DNA from: Tubiluchus corallicola
Taxonomy: Eukaryota; Priapulida; Priapulimorpha; Priapulimorphida; Tubiluchidae
Reading direction: 5' to 3'
Length of the DNA stretch: 60,000 nucleotides
Assembly (NCBI GenBank): GCA_030141605.1
Contig: JAQGDQ010000122.1
Coordinates: 319,001 to 379,000 of the forward strand
Position 1 is the stretch's first letter. Each line of letters opens with the position of its first letter. Below the pieces are notes generated by a model. The model had not been told where the DNA came from. It made no database searches and saw only the letters and a program-made list of their open reading frames with translations. Positions 1 through 32,720 of this stretch are shown piece after piece. The position numbers were made by a program, and so were the translations under genes.

Positions 1-700
1 GCACGTTCTTTCGGCCAGGTAGATGTTTCACAGTTAAAAAATAGTTTTGCAGAATGAGTGCCCACCTTGAAATTCTCCTATTGGAGTGTCTCATTCTGTG
101 GAAATGTTGCAAAGGGGAGTGGTCGCAGCGTATTATGAATTCACGCACTTCGTGATAATAATTCCACTTCTCATCAGCATGGACAATAACCCAATAACCC
201 AACCCGGCGGGGGGGAGACGAACATTTCCTAAACAAACAAATGGTACCTAGTTGATTGTAACGATCTAGAAACAATTTACACTTAGTGAACATAAATAAA
301 TGAAAGGTGTCAAAATACGAAATTAAAGTTTACTGTTTATCTGCAAGTTAAAATACGACTCACGGAACTCGATTCTAACAATCAGCAAAGTGCATTTTAA
401 ATGGTTGAAATGTTTTATTAGGTTTTTTGTCATGACACAGTTACTAATTTCTCCAACGAGGTCAGTTTGTTGGCGCTCCAAAGCCCCGCAAATTATGGAG
501 TAAACGACAAACACTATTCCAAAAGAGCATGAACCCTACATGTGCAGGGGCATAAGAAGAAAGCTGATTTCCTGATTTAAAACGAACCATTGTGCAATCG
601 AAAAGTAATGCATAGTAAATTATTGCATGAAAAGTTTGGACGGTTATAGCATTGTAATTTAAGTTTATTGTTATATTATCATTATGTCGTAAGTAATTGC
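1..700. other. Upstream intergenic stretch, no gene seen
   Basis: I see no coding frame with protein-like composition, no RNA gene and no clear repeat here. A short run of Gs near 207-213 is the only compositional feature. The stretch probably holds the upstream regulatory region of the gene that starts near 763. Confidence 0.5.
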
Positions 701-706
701 ATGTGG

Positions 707-714
707 TATATAAA
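707..714 (+). promoter_or_regulatory. TATA box of the pentraxin-like gene
   Basis: The octamer TATATAAA, followed by GG, lies about 50 bases upstream of the ATG at 763. That spacing suits a start of transcription near 735-745 and a very short 5' untranslated region. The position just before a signal-peptide exon supports a promoter role, but this is inference from spacing only. Confidence 0.45.
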
Positions 715-762
715 GGACAGTTTCTATTTAGGCGAGCGATAGGTAGTATCGATAGTATCGAG

Positions 763-1607
763 ATGTTCTTGAATAGTCAACGTATGAGTTTTTTTTTTGT
801 TGTTGCTGTTATAGTTTTAGCAGTACTGATTAGTGAAGATGTTTGTGATGCTAAACAACGTACTCGCAAACGCAGAACTAACAAAGGTGAACACTAATTT
901 GTTGTACATTTAATCTGAAAATAATAGCTTGATGAAAAATTGAACTCGTAATTATTGATCTTTTGTTACCAAACTTGATTGGCAGAAATCAAGAAAAAAA
1001 TATTCAAGATTTGAACTAGAAACTTTGGACTACAAGCCTAATGACATTATGAACATGACTGCATAACCGTGCGTTGAAAATGAAAATACAAAGGACTTCT
1101 GGTTCAAATCTTCCCTCAGCTCCGAGCTTTACATTTGCTTTCTGTTCATCAAATTTCGTTTCAAAAAATCAATAATTGCGAGTTCGTTCAGTAAAAGGTG
1201 GGTATGGCAATCGGCAATTGAAGAAACATAGAGGTCGTCCAGTAGAACTAGAAGAAGCAAATTGTTTTGACGTAGAGGAAGCGTTCACTAAATTTGTATT
1301 TGAGAAGTTCAGCGATACTGACTACATAAAGATAAATGACGTTATAACGAAACCTACTGAAGCCTTGATGATAGGCTTGTGGATACAGCCGCATCCAGAT
1401 GCTCGAAGCGCTTCAGAAGAAACGCTCATTTCTTATGCCACGCAAACAAAGCCAGATGTCTTCCGACTCGCTCTCGAAGACGATTCCTTGACTTTGTACG
1501 TGAACGGAGTTCCTATACCAGCTAACACACTAGCAGTAAATATTAGACAGTCCTTTGGGAGGCATTACATCTGCGCTGGTTATGACAGCACTACTAGAAC
1601 TTATTGG
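763..1607 (+). CDS. Secreted pentraxin/LamG-like protein, N-terminal exons
   Basis: Exon 1 (763-886) begins with ATG and encodes a strongly hydrophobic signal peptide (core FFFVVAVIVLAVLI), then a short Cys-containing stretch and a very basic linker (KQRTRKRRTNK). It ends in phase 1 at a GTGAAC donor. Exon 2 starts at 1192 after TTCGTTCAG in matching phase. It continues the basic linker and then reads as the first two-thirds of a pentraxin/laminin-G jelly roll, with the family-like string ALMIGLWIQPHP, a SLTLYVNG strand, and HYICAGYDS, which resembles the pentraxin HxCxxW segment. I end it at 1607, where TTGG/GTAAGTG is an excellent donor. The frame also runs on to a stop at 1796. What follows is unresolved: the best acceptor (after TTTGCAG at 1749) is out of phase with this donor. 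The segment may join the exons from 2326, be a separate short gene, or be partly broken. Confidence 0.6.
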
Positions 1608-1749
1608 GTAAGTGTAGATGCTCATCGCATTGATAGACTTACATGCAGCCCTGAGGATTGTGGTGGCATAAATAGCGAAGGAGATTTTTTTGCGACAGTG
1701 ATTGCTTTTCTTACAATGACTGTTGTCCTGACGTTTGCGATGTTTGCAG

Positions 1750-1990
1750 TGAAGACTTTCCAACAGAGTGCTCAGGCCAGCCTTTCCAACAGCTAGCTGG
1801 CCAAAGTCCTGTTCTAGGAAGACCACGGACAGAAGATTCTGAGCGAAATGCAAACAGTGAACGACCTCGACGTGTACGTAGCCAGGCCACAGTAGACGTA
1901 CCAAATGGCACTGATCCCAATTTTGTAGCATTTGGAATGTTTGACGTTGACCTTGGAAAGATCCAGAGTGACGGATGTTTGGTGTTCGGA
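1750..1990 (+). CDS. Candidate exon, divergent pentraxin C-terminal part
   Basis: After a pyrimidine-rich tract and TTTGCAG, an open frame runs through SEDFPTECSGQPFQQL, an Arg-rich stretch and then FVAFGMFDVDLG. The last string is distantly like the FVGxxTDV strand near the end of pentraxin domains, as seen in this window at 9273-9440 and 15255-15416. Translation in this frame needs a phase-2 donor that I cannot find in the preceding exon, so the exon is doubtful. It could be a decayed pentraxin end or chance coding. The 3' end given is approximate. Confidence 0.25.
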
Positions 1991-2325
1991 TTTCACTTGG
2001 TACTGTTATCCTCAAATTTTGATAACGTGTATACGTTGCTAAAAAAGTCAAAGCTCATTTTCACTTCAATGTCAAGGTCCTTTCACGACTTTGACGTGAT
2101 AATTTTTTTTACTGCTACTCGTTCTTTGTTCCCACTAGCAAAAGGTAAAATGTTAAGTACCACCCTGTACAATATCGTCTTTGCCTAAAATAAGATAACT
2201 TTTTGTCTGAAGTTAACTCATTTGCACTAACTAAATCTAAATTACAAGAATTATATAGCTATATTAAATGCATGCTATTTTTTTATTAAGGTTGTATGCA
2301 TTCTATTCTACTTCTCAAGCGTTAG

Positions 2326-10016
<7,691 letters not shown>

Positions 10017-10022
10017 TGGCTT

Positions 10023-10028
10023 AATAAA
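10023..10028 (+). terminator. Polyadenylation signal AATAAA
   Basis: AATAAA occurs 7 bases after the TGA stop of the pentraxin gene at 10016. It is the first such hexamer downstream and fits a very short 3' untranslated region. Cleavage would be expected about 10-30 bases further on. Confidence 0.5.
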
Positions 10029-10746
10029 ACAATAACTATACATTAGGAAATTATAATGCTAGTAAAACTAAAAAAATTATTATCATTACATGTAAGGGTT
10101 CAAATTGCCCATGTTTCCTTTTTATTTTTAGAGGTTTACGTTTTTTTAACTGAGCTACACGATCAATGCTTTCTATTTAGCCTAAGTATGAGCATATATA
10201 ATAACTTACATGCTGTTAAAACATGTTCAAATTTATGTATAGTATGTGTTTATTTCTAAAGATTTTTATGTGAGCATCAATTTAACTGTATATTTTAAAT
10301 TACTAATTAATATGTTCAGCACTAGACTAACTAAATTCTGTAATTATATTTAATGAAATAATTTACAAGGAGTAATTTTTAATAATCATGCTCACGCATC
10401 TGAGAAGTGAAGGACTCAGTAAGTACACATAATACTTCACCCACCTCGTGTTTCATAAAATATGATGCAGGCTTACTTAAAATTACGTAATAAATTGAGT
10501 TACACCATGAGCAAATACAAGCTACAGCTCATGTTACTAAAGAACTTTGTCAGACTTTAGTATTCAGAATGCAAGCTTCATTTAAACAGTGGTAATCGTA
10601 ATGAATGTAACACGGAATTAAAAACCATTAAAGGCCCGTCGTCATTAGCAACGCGTCTTAATTAACTTGATGAGTCATTTAAAAAATAAGTTACCGAGAA
10701 TTGAAAACAGACAGCAGAAAAGTAGCAAGTAGTGAAGAAATGGAAT

Positions 10747-11066
10747 TTAAGAACATTAGGTACAAGTAAGTTTGATACAGGCAAATTTGCTACAGGTAAA
10801 ATAGGTACGAGGAAAGTTTGGTACTAGGAATTTTTAGTACGTGGTAATTCTGGTGCAGGTAAAGTTGGTACTATTATGTTTAGGTACAAGGAATTTTTGA
10901 TACTAGGAAAATGTGGCACAGGGAATGTTTGGTACGAGGAAAATATGATACATGATTGTTTAGTACTTAGAAATATTAGTACAAGGAAGTTTTGGTACTG
11001 AGAAAACATGGTACGAGGAAAATTTCGTACTAGGAAAGTTTGATACTGGAAAGTTTGATACTAAAC
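10747..11066 (+). repeat. Degenerate minisatellite, unit about 18 bases
   Basis: Roughly 17-18 imperfect units of the form GGTACTAGGAAAGTTT run in tandem, with variants such as GGTACGAGGAAAATAT and GATACAGGCAAATTT. No coding function is suggested. Confidence 0.8.
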
Positions 11067-11916
11067 GATATAAATTATATCTCAGTGTAAAATAAATGTT
11101 TCAACTAGAAAATAGGACGGTTTATCCAGTAAGAAGGAAATTTGATACTAAGAAAGTCAGGTTTATTAAAAAACTCATAAAACGTAATTATTAATAGTGA
11201 CTATCCCACCCATGTAGGCATATTTAAGAATTTTTTCAGCAAAATTTGAAAGGTTTGCGACTCACCAGTCACCATGCAAATTTTCAAAAAGGAAGTCAAT
11301 TTGCTTTTTGGCGGGAAAAATTCTAATTTTTTATTTTTTTTTCGAAACGTATTAAGCTGAGATGAGAACAAGGCACTAATGGCCAATGATATCACTGGAA
11401 GACATTCTGCATAAGCATAGTTTGGTTTCCCGCAAGGCCCATATATATGGAATGAGAAGTGTTCTTCTTGATGATCCTACTGTTCCTGCTGGCAGTGGCG
11501 ACGGCGATGGTATAAAATTGTCATAGTGCTGCTGTTGGCAGCGGTGGTAGTGTCAGAGATGGCGTGTCATCATCATCATTATAGTTGTCACCGTTATTGT
11601 TTTTTGTACATGTATTGTTGATAAACAATCCGTTTGCGATTACAAGACAGCAAAGCAACTGTAAAATGCTATTCGTAAATACAAGATGTGTAAAATACAT
11701 ATTTTGAGAAAAAAACGACTGCAAAGAAAGTTTAAAAAATATAGAATTTTGTTGCAGTAAATTTATGAGCAGTATACTTTTCAAAATATCTTTTTATTTG
11801 TTTATCAGTTTGTTTTAATTTTAGAGTCTTTATTTTTTCAACGTGTGCATCATTAGTTTAACTATATTTCTAATTAGACCTTAAGAAAGTAATTTATATA
11901 AATATGTATACAATAT

Positions 11917-12033
11917 CATGCTGGCCTATTTAAAATTATGTAATTAATTGAGTTAAACCATGAGCAAATATTTATATATATATATATAAATATACAATAT
12001 CATGCTGGCCTATTTAAAATTATGTAATTAATT
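11917..12033 (+). repeat. Direct duplication of a small dispersed repeat
   Basis: The string CAATATCATGCTGGCCTATTTAAAATTATGTAATTAATT occurs twice about 75 bases apart, separated by a TA-rich spacer. A more diverged copy is present near 10461-10515 (GATGCAGGCTTACTTAAAATTACG). It shows local duplication of an unclassified repeat. Confidence 0.6.
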
Positions 12034-15000
12034 TCAATCGCGCAACAATAGTTCTGTTTCATGTATCCATATATTTTATGTATTTAATAAAATGTAAAAT
12101 AAATCATTATTGTTATTAATGGAGTGACATTTGTGTGATATTGTAGCGACGTTTTGATGTATTAAATGAATATTTACATCACATAAATTTGATTGGATTC
12201 GTCATTAGTAGTACAACTTTCCTTGTTTCAAATGATTAGAAATTTCTGTCCTTTCAACTATGAGTTTCTAACTTTTAAGTTAATCAACTTAATGACATTA
12301 ATTTTGACATTAAAATTTCAAGAATTTCATTGCATTGTAATCAACAGTTTTTAAAGTGTAAATTTGTGTAACAAAGTCCAGCGCTGCTGCTTTTTTTCTT
12401 TACATCAGAAAAGAACAGAATTGATTAGGACCATTGCAGTTAAACCATTTTAAAATGATATGATAATCGAGGCGGGCTGAAAATTTGCCCGAAGGGTAAC
12501 CAAACTGCAATTGAAGCTGATGACGCAGACATTTTTGTTCCATTGTTGTTCTTAAAAGCCATTTAGCATTTAGTTGAGTTATTTTTTCTTTAATTCTGCG
12601 TTGGTGGCCATTTTGAAACTTCATTGCCTTGAATGACCCTGAAATATTATTTTTCTGACGGTCCATATGTATGTTTATGTCAGCTGCTAATACATTACGC
12701 AATCTTAAATGCCACTTAGTTGAGTTATTTTGCCTTTAATGCTGCATTGGAGGCAATTCTAGTTTAAACTTCCATAACTTTTTTCCTAAGGTGGATTTAT
12801 GAGGATTTTAATATGTTGTTCTGGACGACTTTCTGAGTGTCTGTACTAAAATTAAGCCATACATTATTTTTGTCCAGGTCATGCATTTTTTGAGCTAACT
12901 TGACTGGACTATTAGTCATTTTAGTGTTAAGTCTATTGACTAAACCGCAAAGTGAAGTGATAACTACAGTAGGCAATGATCGTCCGCTACTATCATCCCA
13001 GGCAGAACGATTATATTGTACCAATGCTTCTAGCAATATGTGTAAACCATGTGCTTTAAATATTGGACGACAATATTGATCTGATGTTGTACCAGTACTT
13101 GACAAAAATATCCACTATTGTACCAACATGGTGTCAATATTTTCTGTACATATTTATTGTCAAGATCTTGACGAAATCATGACGATATGGTGCCAATATT
13201 GAGTGCTGACAGGTGTACTATAATTTTTGCTATTCTATTTTTAACGCATAGTACATTGCTAACCTCCTATGCTGACTGCCAATCAGACCTGCTGCATTTG
13301 AGTTCTAACAGCTTTTTCCGTTACTGGCGCCAGGACTTACCCCATAGCGCTTCGGTAATTGACGTCAAACATACTGGTCTATTTCTCCGCCCCGCTGCAA
13401 CGTAAGCACGCTCAAAGGCTTTCGGGATTACAGCTTACGCTGAACAACAACTGTCTCAACTAATGTAAACGGAACTAAACAACATGACAGTCACAACTAA
13501 TGTCTAATCAGCAGATGAACTGATTGCACTTTTTCATAAACACAAATTTGCAGAGCACAACTATTTTACACGAAATTAACACTTTGAGCAACCAAAAAAT
13601 GACTTTTCAATTTAAACAGAATGTAGAGACGAAGTTTCAAAGCACTACAAAATACAGAATTAAGCATAATAAAGAAACTAAGCCAGTCAGCCCTGCTTTA
13701 CAATAAGTTAGCAACAAAAATATTAAGCCTCTCTTGCCTTTAAACATACGAACATCAAACCTGCAATGTATTTTTCTATATTAACTGAGCTTGTGCTCGT
13801 CTACAGGATTTATTAAGGTTTTTATTTTTCCGTTTGTCAGGCTACGGAAATGGAAATAATTGACTGTTCCACTCCATAGACGACCCTTATATTGAATGCC
13901 CGAGTTACATAAATCCCAATGGCATCTTTTGACCATGATTATAACCAGAAAAATAGCGTAAAATTAGCTAATATTACATTAATGTATAATATAAGTTTTG
14001 ACCACATTTGAATTCATTTTGACTGTGAAGATGAGGTTTATAAAAACTGGCCAAAACAATAATAAAATCTAGAACCAGTCCAATATTTCTCCTGCTAACT
14101 AATGAAAAGTGATAACTACACTCTATGAGGTCGCATCGCATCCAAGCTCCTGTAGCCGAGACGTCGTTTATCTGATACACCAGAATGGCCAAATAATGCT
14201 CTGGCTATCGGTGTGCGACTTGGATGGTCAAACAAGTGACGAAATTAAAACGTTTAAGCTGGGTAACTGCAGCGAGTAATTGATTGGGTGCGATGTGGCA
14301 TGATGTGGCGAGGTGTGGCGTTGTGTGGCGTGGAGTATTGTTACAGGTTTGTGCACAACTCTTTTGCGAGATTTGAAAAGTATTACTTGATCATTTTAGC
14401 CAAATCAAAATGGGGAAAGTGAAAAGTGCAGTGTAACATAAATTAGGTGCTGCTTCTGGGGGAAATGAAATCAGGTTTCGGATGCCCTGCTGGTAATGTC
14501 AACGCGTTTTCAGAAAGCTTGGAGGTAACTTCAAGGGGTGGAGTGGGAGGGTAACTGGAAAAAATCACAGCTGCAGTGCATTTCTTCACCGTGTTCAGAA
14601 ATCCTGTAGGAAGAAATAGTCATAAGCGTCTGCTAGTTGAACTTTTGCTGACTATTACCATGCATCCATTTATTTGCCACGCTTTGCTTCATGTTATGGA
14701 AGAGGGGGCACAGGGACTATGAAGTTTAATTCTTTTCCTGTTCCTCACATTTATGTTTTTCAATTTCTGTCTGACCTGCAAGGTTTGTCCCTGGTAGGGA
14801 TGCCTCTATGAGGTACATGCTGCACATTGTGATTGTTTTTCGCCAAATGTAACTTTTCCAGTTTTGCGGAAAATGGATATATCTGTGACGTGTTCTTATC
14901 GATGGTTTATATTTTAATGTTTGTGTTCACTAAGGTTTCCGCTAACTATTTTAGCGGGCAAGCCACGAGGCGTTACTTTCTCTAGACTTATCATGGCAGC

Positions 15001-15254
15001 AGTCTTTGTGAATAAACAGATTAATAAGCAAGAAAGATTTATGTTAAATGTTCTATAAAGTTTCTAGCAATGTTACAAATGTTGCCAAGAAGTTACAAAA
15101 TCTGCGCGAAAAATTTAACAGAAATGTTTAAAAATTCGTAAAAATGCCATCGAGAAACTTTGTGGGTTTGCAGAAAACGAATAATGCGTATTTGACGCAT
15201 AAATGATGCTGTTTATAATGCGGTATCATTGCTATTTTGTATTTGTTATATTAG

Positions 15255-17299
15255 CATATGGTGAATTAGATGGCCAAAGCATACCAGGAGGTGGAACCAT
15301 AATACTTGGTCAGGACCAGGACCAAATCGATGGGGGATTCAGCAGTTCACAGAGCTACGTTGGCATGGTAACGGATGTAATCTTGACGACTGATCTTCTA
15401 GACTCATCTGCGATAGGTAACTAGAAGGCTGCCTTTTGCACGGGATTGAATAGTACTTTGTTTTGGCCTAGTTACATAACAGCAAAGGCAACAAACAATT
15501 TTTAAACGTTCATTATACTGTTTGCTGAAATCGTGAACTCAAATGCCTATTTGGACACGTTTACTAGGACACATTTACATTGCACCTAGTAAATGCAATG
15601 TAGTGCAGGACTGAAAGCATTGTTGTAAGTGTAAATTGTCCTCAGAGAGAAGATTCGTGAAAGGAGGCACTATTTAGAGAAGTTACTAAAGTGTGTCACT
15701 GTAGCGTAACATTCTCAGACAGGCGCAAAGACATTACTGACCTAAAGACTAAACAGATACACACTGACCTGTAAAACATTCAGCAATTGCAGGTTACAGG
15801 TGACAAAATCCATTTTTAAAGTCAGCTACTTAGAGGTACCTGGGGGGGACGGCACAGCAACGTATTGATTTCAAAATGCGTTCTTAAGTGCTAAAAAACG
15901 TTAATTATTGTTTGTAAAAGTAGATCACATCAATAGAAGAATCTATGACGACAAGCTTAGAACCGTTCAGTGTAAAATACTTAGCACAGCTGGATGAAAT
16001 TCAAGCGGGAAACTCGATAAAAAAAACTCCACGGTTGAGCACAAAAAAGCGGCGCATGTTGGTGTCACGTTTTTCTAAAATATGTTAATTATTGCTTGCA
16101 AAATAGAACGCTAACTTATGTACCAAAAACGCAATAAGGTCTATTTTCATGCTTGATCTCATTCCATCGCCGCCAGTTTTTTTTCAACAAACGATTCTAA
16201 CTTGTTGGCCCCTCAAGCTGCTGGGACTTTCCATTTGTATATGAAATACAACAATCTTTTGCCAACTATCAATTTTGTGCCAATTGCTATTGAAACTTTT
16301 GGCACCTTTGACAATGATGGTGAAAAATTCCTTTGTACATTATATAAACAAATTCAATAAGCCTCCGGAGAGACTAGGTCTACAAGCTTTTTATTCCTGC
16401 GTTTGTCCATTACCTTGTCAAAGAGGTAATGCAATAAGCGTTATAGGAACAATCTCTCCGTCTGAAAAGCTTGAAGAGATTATGAAGTTCCTTCAATTTT
16501 AATATTTTGCTTTCTTGACCTCTTACCCATGATTGTAGCAAAAATCTCGATTTTGAGGAGATAATTTCACGACTAAACATTAATCACTTTTTTGCTATTT
16601 TTGAAATCAGCTGCTTTTTTACATTGTAATTATACTTGTATATGGTATTTATTTTTATATAATTGCACAATTTGTTCTTTATGTTTTCAGTCATTTTGTA
16701 GACATAAGTTAAATGTAAATCTGTCTTGTGTTGAAATTTTACAAAATTAATTGGCCGCTATGTCTTTTTCATTTGTTGTCTTTTTGTCTATTAGAACGTT
16801 TGTTTACATAACAATTTGAAAAACAGGCAAGAACGATGGTAGGTCAGCTAGCATTCTTTTGCAATCCGAATAAGTTTCCAAGTGGATAAATATAAAACTT
16901 TAAATCTGCTAAAATAGAATTTTTAATGCAAGCCAAGTTCATTTTTAGTTGAGGTGTTTACATTAAAGTATGACATTTGCATTTTCAGAGGAAATGTCCA
17001 CCACTTGCTTCAACGTTGAAGGCGACCTCGCATCATGGCGGTTGGAAGACCTGACATTTGAAGCAAACGCTCACCCGATCTCTCCTAGCACCTGCCCATC
17101 TAAAGCACCAAATCCAGAGATATGTCTCCCTACTACACTAACGGAAGAGCAACTTCAGTTTCTTGAAAATTTAATTACCTATCTCATTCATAATAATGAT
17201 TTAACAGCTCACCAAATTGTGAAGCTTCTTTATTCAGACAAAAACTTGTATCGGCACCTAACTGAATTGGAAAGCAAAATTATTTATTTAGTAAACTGA
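15255..17299 (+). CDS. Second pentraxin 3' exon pair (pentraxin end + Cys-containing tail)
   Basis: Two exons, 15255-15416 and 16989-17299 (stop TGA), are phase 1/1 at every junction, exactly like the pair 9273-9440 and 9745-10016. The first encodes the end of a pentraxin domain and is more canonical than its upstream paralogue (GGGTIILGQDQDQIDGGF, then SYVGMVTDV). The second encodes the same novel tail (TTCFNVEGDLASW, STCP, EICLPTTLTEEQLQ, YLIHNNDLT), about 20 residues longer at its end than the upstream tail. I found no pentraxin N-terminal exons between 10.0 and 15.2 kb. The pair is therefore either an alternative 3' end of the upstream gene or the remnant of a partial tandem duplication. 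Open frames and intact splice sites argue that it is still used. Confidence 0.65.
15417..16988. other. Intron between the duplicated pentraxin 3' exons
   Basis: AT-rich sequence bounded by GTAACT and TTTTCAG. A short + strand frame at 16275-16502 is open but has no recognisable features. I see no repeat copy here. Confidence 0.45.
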
Positions 17300-17322
17300 A
17301 ACCTATATAATGCTCTAGGTAT

Positions 17323-17583
17323 GTCAATTTAACTGCATTTTATGTTACTTCACAGGAAACTTGCTGCATTAACAACCTTGATTTTAGCACGCACTTTAAT
17401 ACTTCTTGTTTAATATCACTGTAAGAAATGTTGTACGCACAAATTAGAAAAGCTAATTACAGAATCCGTAAATGTAATATTGTAGAATTCACTCTGTATA
17501 GTGTCTATGTAAAATTGTATAATGTTAGTTCAGATATTTTTGCCTGCAAAAAGAGGCTAATAAAAACTTATCATCATCATCAT
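17323..17583 (+). mobile_element. 5'-truncated non-LTR insertion with ATC tail and 10-bp TSD
   Basis: The segment is flanked by perfect CTCTAGGTAT duplications at 17313-17322 and 17584-17593. It ends in GGCTAATAAAAACTT followed by an (ATC)n tail. A target-site duplication, an AATAAA and a short tandem tail are the hallmarks of a truncated CR1/L2-like LINE insertion. It lies 23 bases past the stop codon of the pentraxin exon at 16989-17299. Confidence 0.75.
17559..17564 (+). terminator. AATAAA inside the LINE tail, possible gene polyA signal
   Basis: This is the first AATAAA downstream of the stop codon at 17299, and it lies within the retrotransposon insertion. If the exon pair is transcribed, the insertion may supply its polyadenylation signal. 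Confidence 0.35.
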
Positions 17584-18399
17584 CTCTAGGTATTTAACGC
17601 GAGTAGTTGCTAAATCATTGAACAAGTAACTTGAGTCTCTTTGTAATGTCATGTTAGGCTTGATTAGGCTATGCAGCATTGTGCTCACGAAGTAACAAAC
17701 TTCACCTTATTACAGTCTGTTTACTGCATAAACGTACAGCCCCAAAATTGTAATTTTATGAGACCTACCTATCAAATAGGCTAAGCTTAATAATTGGTTT
17801 CTTTATTATAGTATGACTTTGTTACCTGTAATAGTGAACAATAATTATAGTATCTTTACTAACAAATGTGTAACAAAGTCTGTAATTTGTTCTCTATTTG
17901 ATCTCTACCAAAGTTCTCTTATTGTAATGAAATTCCTCCACAAATTGTTAAAACTTTATGCAAAATGAAATTCCATTTTTCCATTCCGCGAAGTTGTAAA
18001 TACGCCGTTTTGAATTATATTACTAAACACAGTCTTATTTTTTAAATGAGTCACTAGAATTTTCCTTAGTCCCGTAGTCTCTGTCATTTTAATTTTGAGG
18101 GTATTGTAAATGAAGACAAACAAGTTATGCCAAACGTTACCATCTTGCCTGAACAATGCCACCGCAAAACAGTGAAGCAATTATTACACTAGTGATGATT
18201 CTACGAGTAATTAATGCTCATTAAAACGAGGCTTTTAACTATAAAACATCTACACTATCGAAATTGCACAACTTTCCAAAATCGTTGAAAGACTTAATCA
18301 TAAAGTTGTCATTATTGTCAACATCGATTGTCCCTTACATTTTATGATTCCAACCTAAAATTATTGTTTCAAATAATCCTGCATTTCAAATACATTTTT

Positions 18400-18668
18400 T
18401 CTCATTAAAACATTTGACAAAATCATCATGCAATCAACACAATTCAGCATAACCGGTGTTCAATTTTTAAACAGTAGTGTTTTTATTGACGACCAAAGTA
18501 ATACGTACAAAACCACTTTTTATTAGTGATTTGAAAATGTATTCGAGAATCTCTAAAACTGAATTCGAATTCAATGCAAATTGAAATGTTGAAAGTCGAT
18601 TTGATTCAAATTCGAAAGTTAAAGATTCGATTCAATTTCACTTTCTGGTAGCGAATGCTCACACCCTA
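18400..18668 (+). mobile_element. 5'-truncated copy of the hAT-type TTCGAA MITE
   Basis: The right end (CTTTCTGGTAGCGAATGCTCACACCCTA) and interior (CATCATGCAAT, ATTCGAATTC runs, GATTCGATTCAA) match the complete MITE at 57642-58081. No left terminal repeat is present, so this is a truncated and more diverged member of the same family. Confidence 0.65.
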
Positions 18669-19281
18669 ATTTAAATAGATCTGGCACAAGTCATCATTTG
18701 TACAAGAAGCTGAATAATACACATCTGTTACAATTGAATCAATTTATTTCCTTAACATTCATTTCACATTACAATATTAAAGTAATGTTACAGTCAAAAT
18801 TAAATTTAATGTACACATTACATATCAACGCATAAACAAGTGTCAATAAAGTCGCAAGCTGTCACACATCAAAAAGAATGTTCTGTAAAACTGAAAGGAG
18901 AAATAAATTCATATAAATTAGTTTCATTAATTACATATTCTTTTTAACATTCATAATCATGGCAGATGGTGCCATCTAGCAGTGCTTTTGACAAATAACG
19001 ACTATGAACATTACAAGCAAATCGAGACTGTTGCAACAGGTTTGATGCTCTAGCTTTTAGAAAATTATATCTACTGCATTTGCGAAATGTCATTAAACAG
19101 GCCACATAGGTGAACAAGTTAAAAAGGCAACTGCAACTACTAATTCTCGTTGCTGCAACTGTAAACTCAAGCTGTAAATCTTTGTTCAAACCCAAGCTGT
19201 AAGTGAACATTCAGGCAGTCGCACAGATGCAAGATACAAAAGACACTAGAACAGAAGAGGAGACAGTCACATGTCGTCGTC

Positions 19282-31740
<12,459 letters not shown>

Positions 31741-32539
31741 TTCGTTACTGAAGTTTCAGGTTCACCTAAAGCATTACGGTGCTGGAAAAAAAATCAGTGA
31801 ATCTTCAATTAGCAACAATTAAGTAACAAAACATGTAAATGAAAAGCAAACAATTATATTAAATTTTATTGGCACATAAAATCATCTGGTATCATTCTGT
31901 CAAACATCACACGTGCACTAGGAATGTGCCGTAGTGGCATCTATCGGACAAATTTGTACTAACGCAATATTTTTTGAGTTTAGTCAACTATACTAAACCA
32001 CTGATATCTAAATCGAACCACGAAACTCTGCTAGTAAAAACTAATAATCTTGTTAAAAGTAAGTAAAAGTTATTGGAATTTGTTTTTACTATATAGTTCG
32101 GCACACTTTAAGACTGAATCTGTTGTCCCATGGTAAAGTATTACCTAATGATTATGTTTGTGGAGGAACTGGAACGTACCTCATTATCAATTTAATCCTC
32201 TAAGTTTACGATGAGGCAGAGATATCTTAATCATACTCAGAAGCAAAAACATCCTCTCTCACCAAAGAGAGCAATCGGAATCAGTACAACAAATGAAACC
32301 ACCCAATGCAAATATTGAAGCTAGGCAGCTAGAACCTACCTAACTTATGTTACAGGTTTAAAAATTATAGGTTACAGGTTTTAAAACAAGTACATGTATT
32401 TCTACGACGATTAATCTACTAATATTTCTACAAAATATCAGAAGTAAACTTAGTGATTCAATACCATGCAGGTAAAAACTATTACTATATGGCCTACCAC
32501 TTGACAGATTGCACATTTATAATAGTATGATCTAGTTGG

Positions 32540-32720
32540 GTCTTTTTCCTTATCCAAAAAATAAGGACCTAGATGGTAACTATCTATAATCGGTCCTCTC
32601 TCATATGCCTTTTGAAACATTCAACTGATGAAGCACTGATGAAAGATGATTCCATGTTGAACTACACTGTGCCCAGTCATTCCTACAATGTCTTGCTTAT
32701 CAAAGCTCTTTTAATTTTCT
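32540..32720 (-). mobile_element. LINE 3' fragment
   Basis: GACCTAGATGGTAACTATCTATAA and the following approximately 130 bases match 50845-50960, the 3' part of the decayed LINE in the right part of the window, in the same orientation. This places the fragment in the same retrotransposon family. Only traces of coding (minus strand) remain. Confidence 0.6.

Larger units (their letters stand above)
10029..15254. other. Gene-poor stretch between pentraxin 3' exon pairs
   Basis: No exon with pentraxin-like or other recognisable coding was found. It includes a minisatellite (10747-11066) and a small dispersed repeat with copies at about 10455-10515 and 11917-12033. A palindromic TCAAGATCTTGA lies near 13160, and a degenerate GTGGCG-rich run lies near 14285-14330. 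If the exon pair at 15255-17299 is spliced to the upstream gene, this stretch is intron; otherwise it is intergenic. Confidence 0.4.

Noticed and set aside
1680-1796. Transmembrane helix at the end of the first pentraxin-like frame
   Set aside because: The hydrophobicity comes from a pyrimidine-rich tract that ends in TTTGCAG, a typical intron 3' end. I keep it only as an alternative.
13187-13405. Small secreted-protein frame with a hydrophobic start
   Set aside because: It has no homology, no splice sites and no promoter signal, and its length is within chance expectation.
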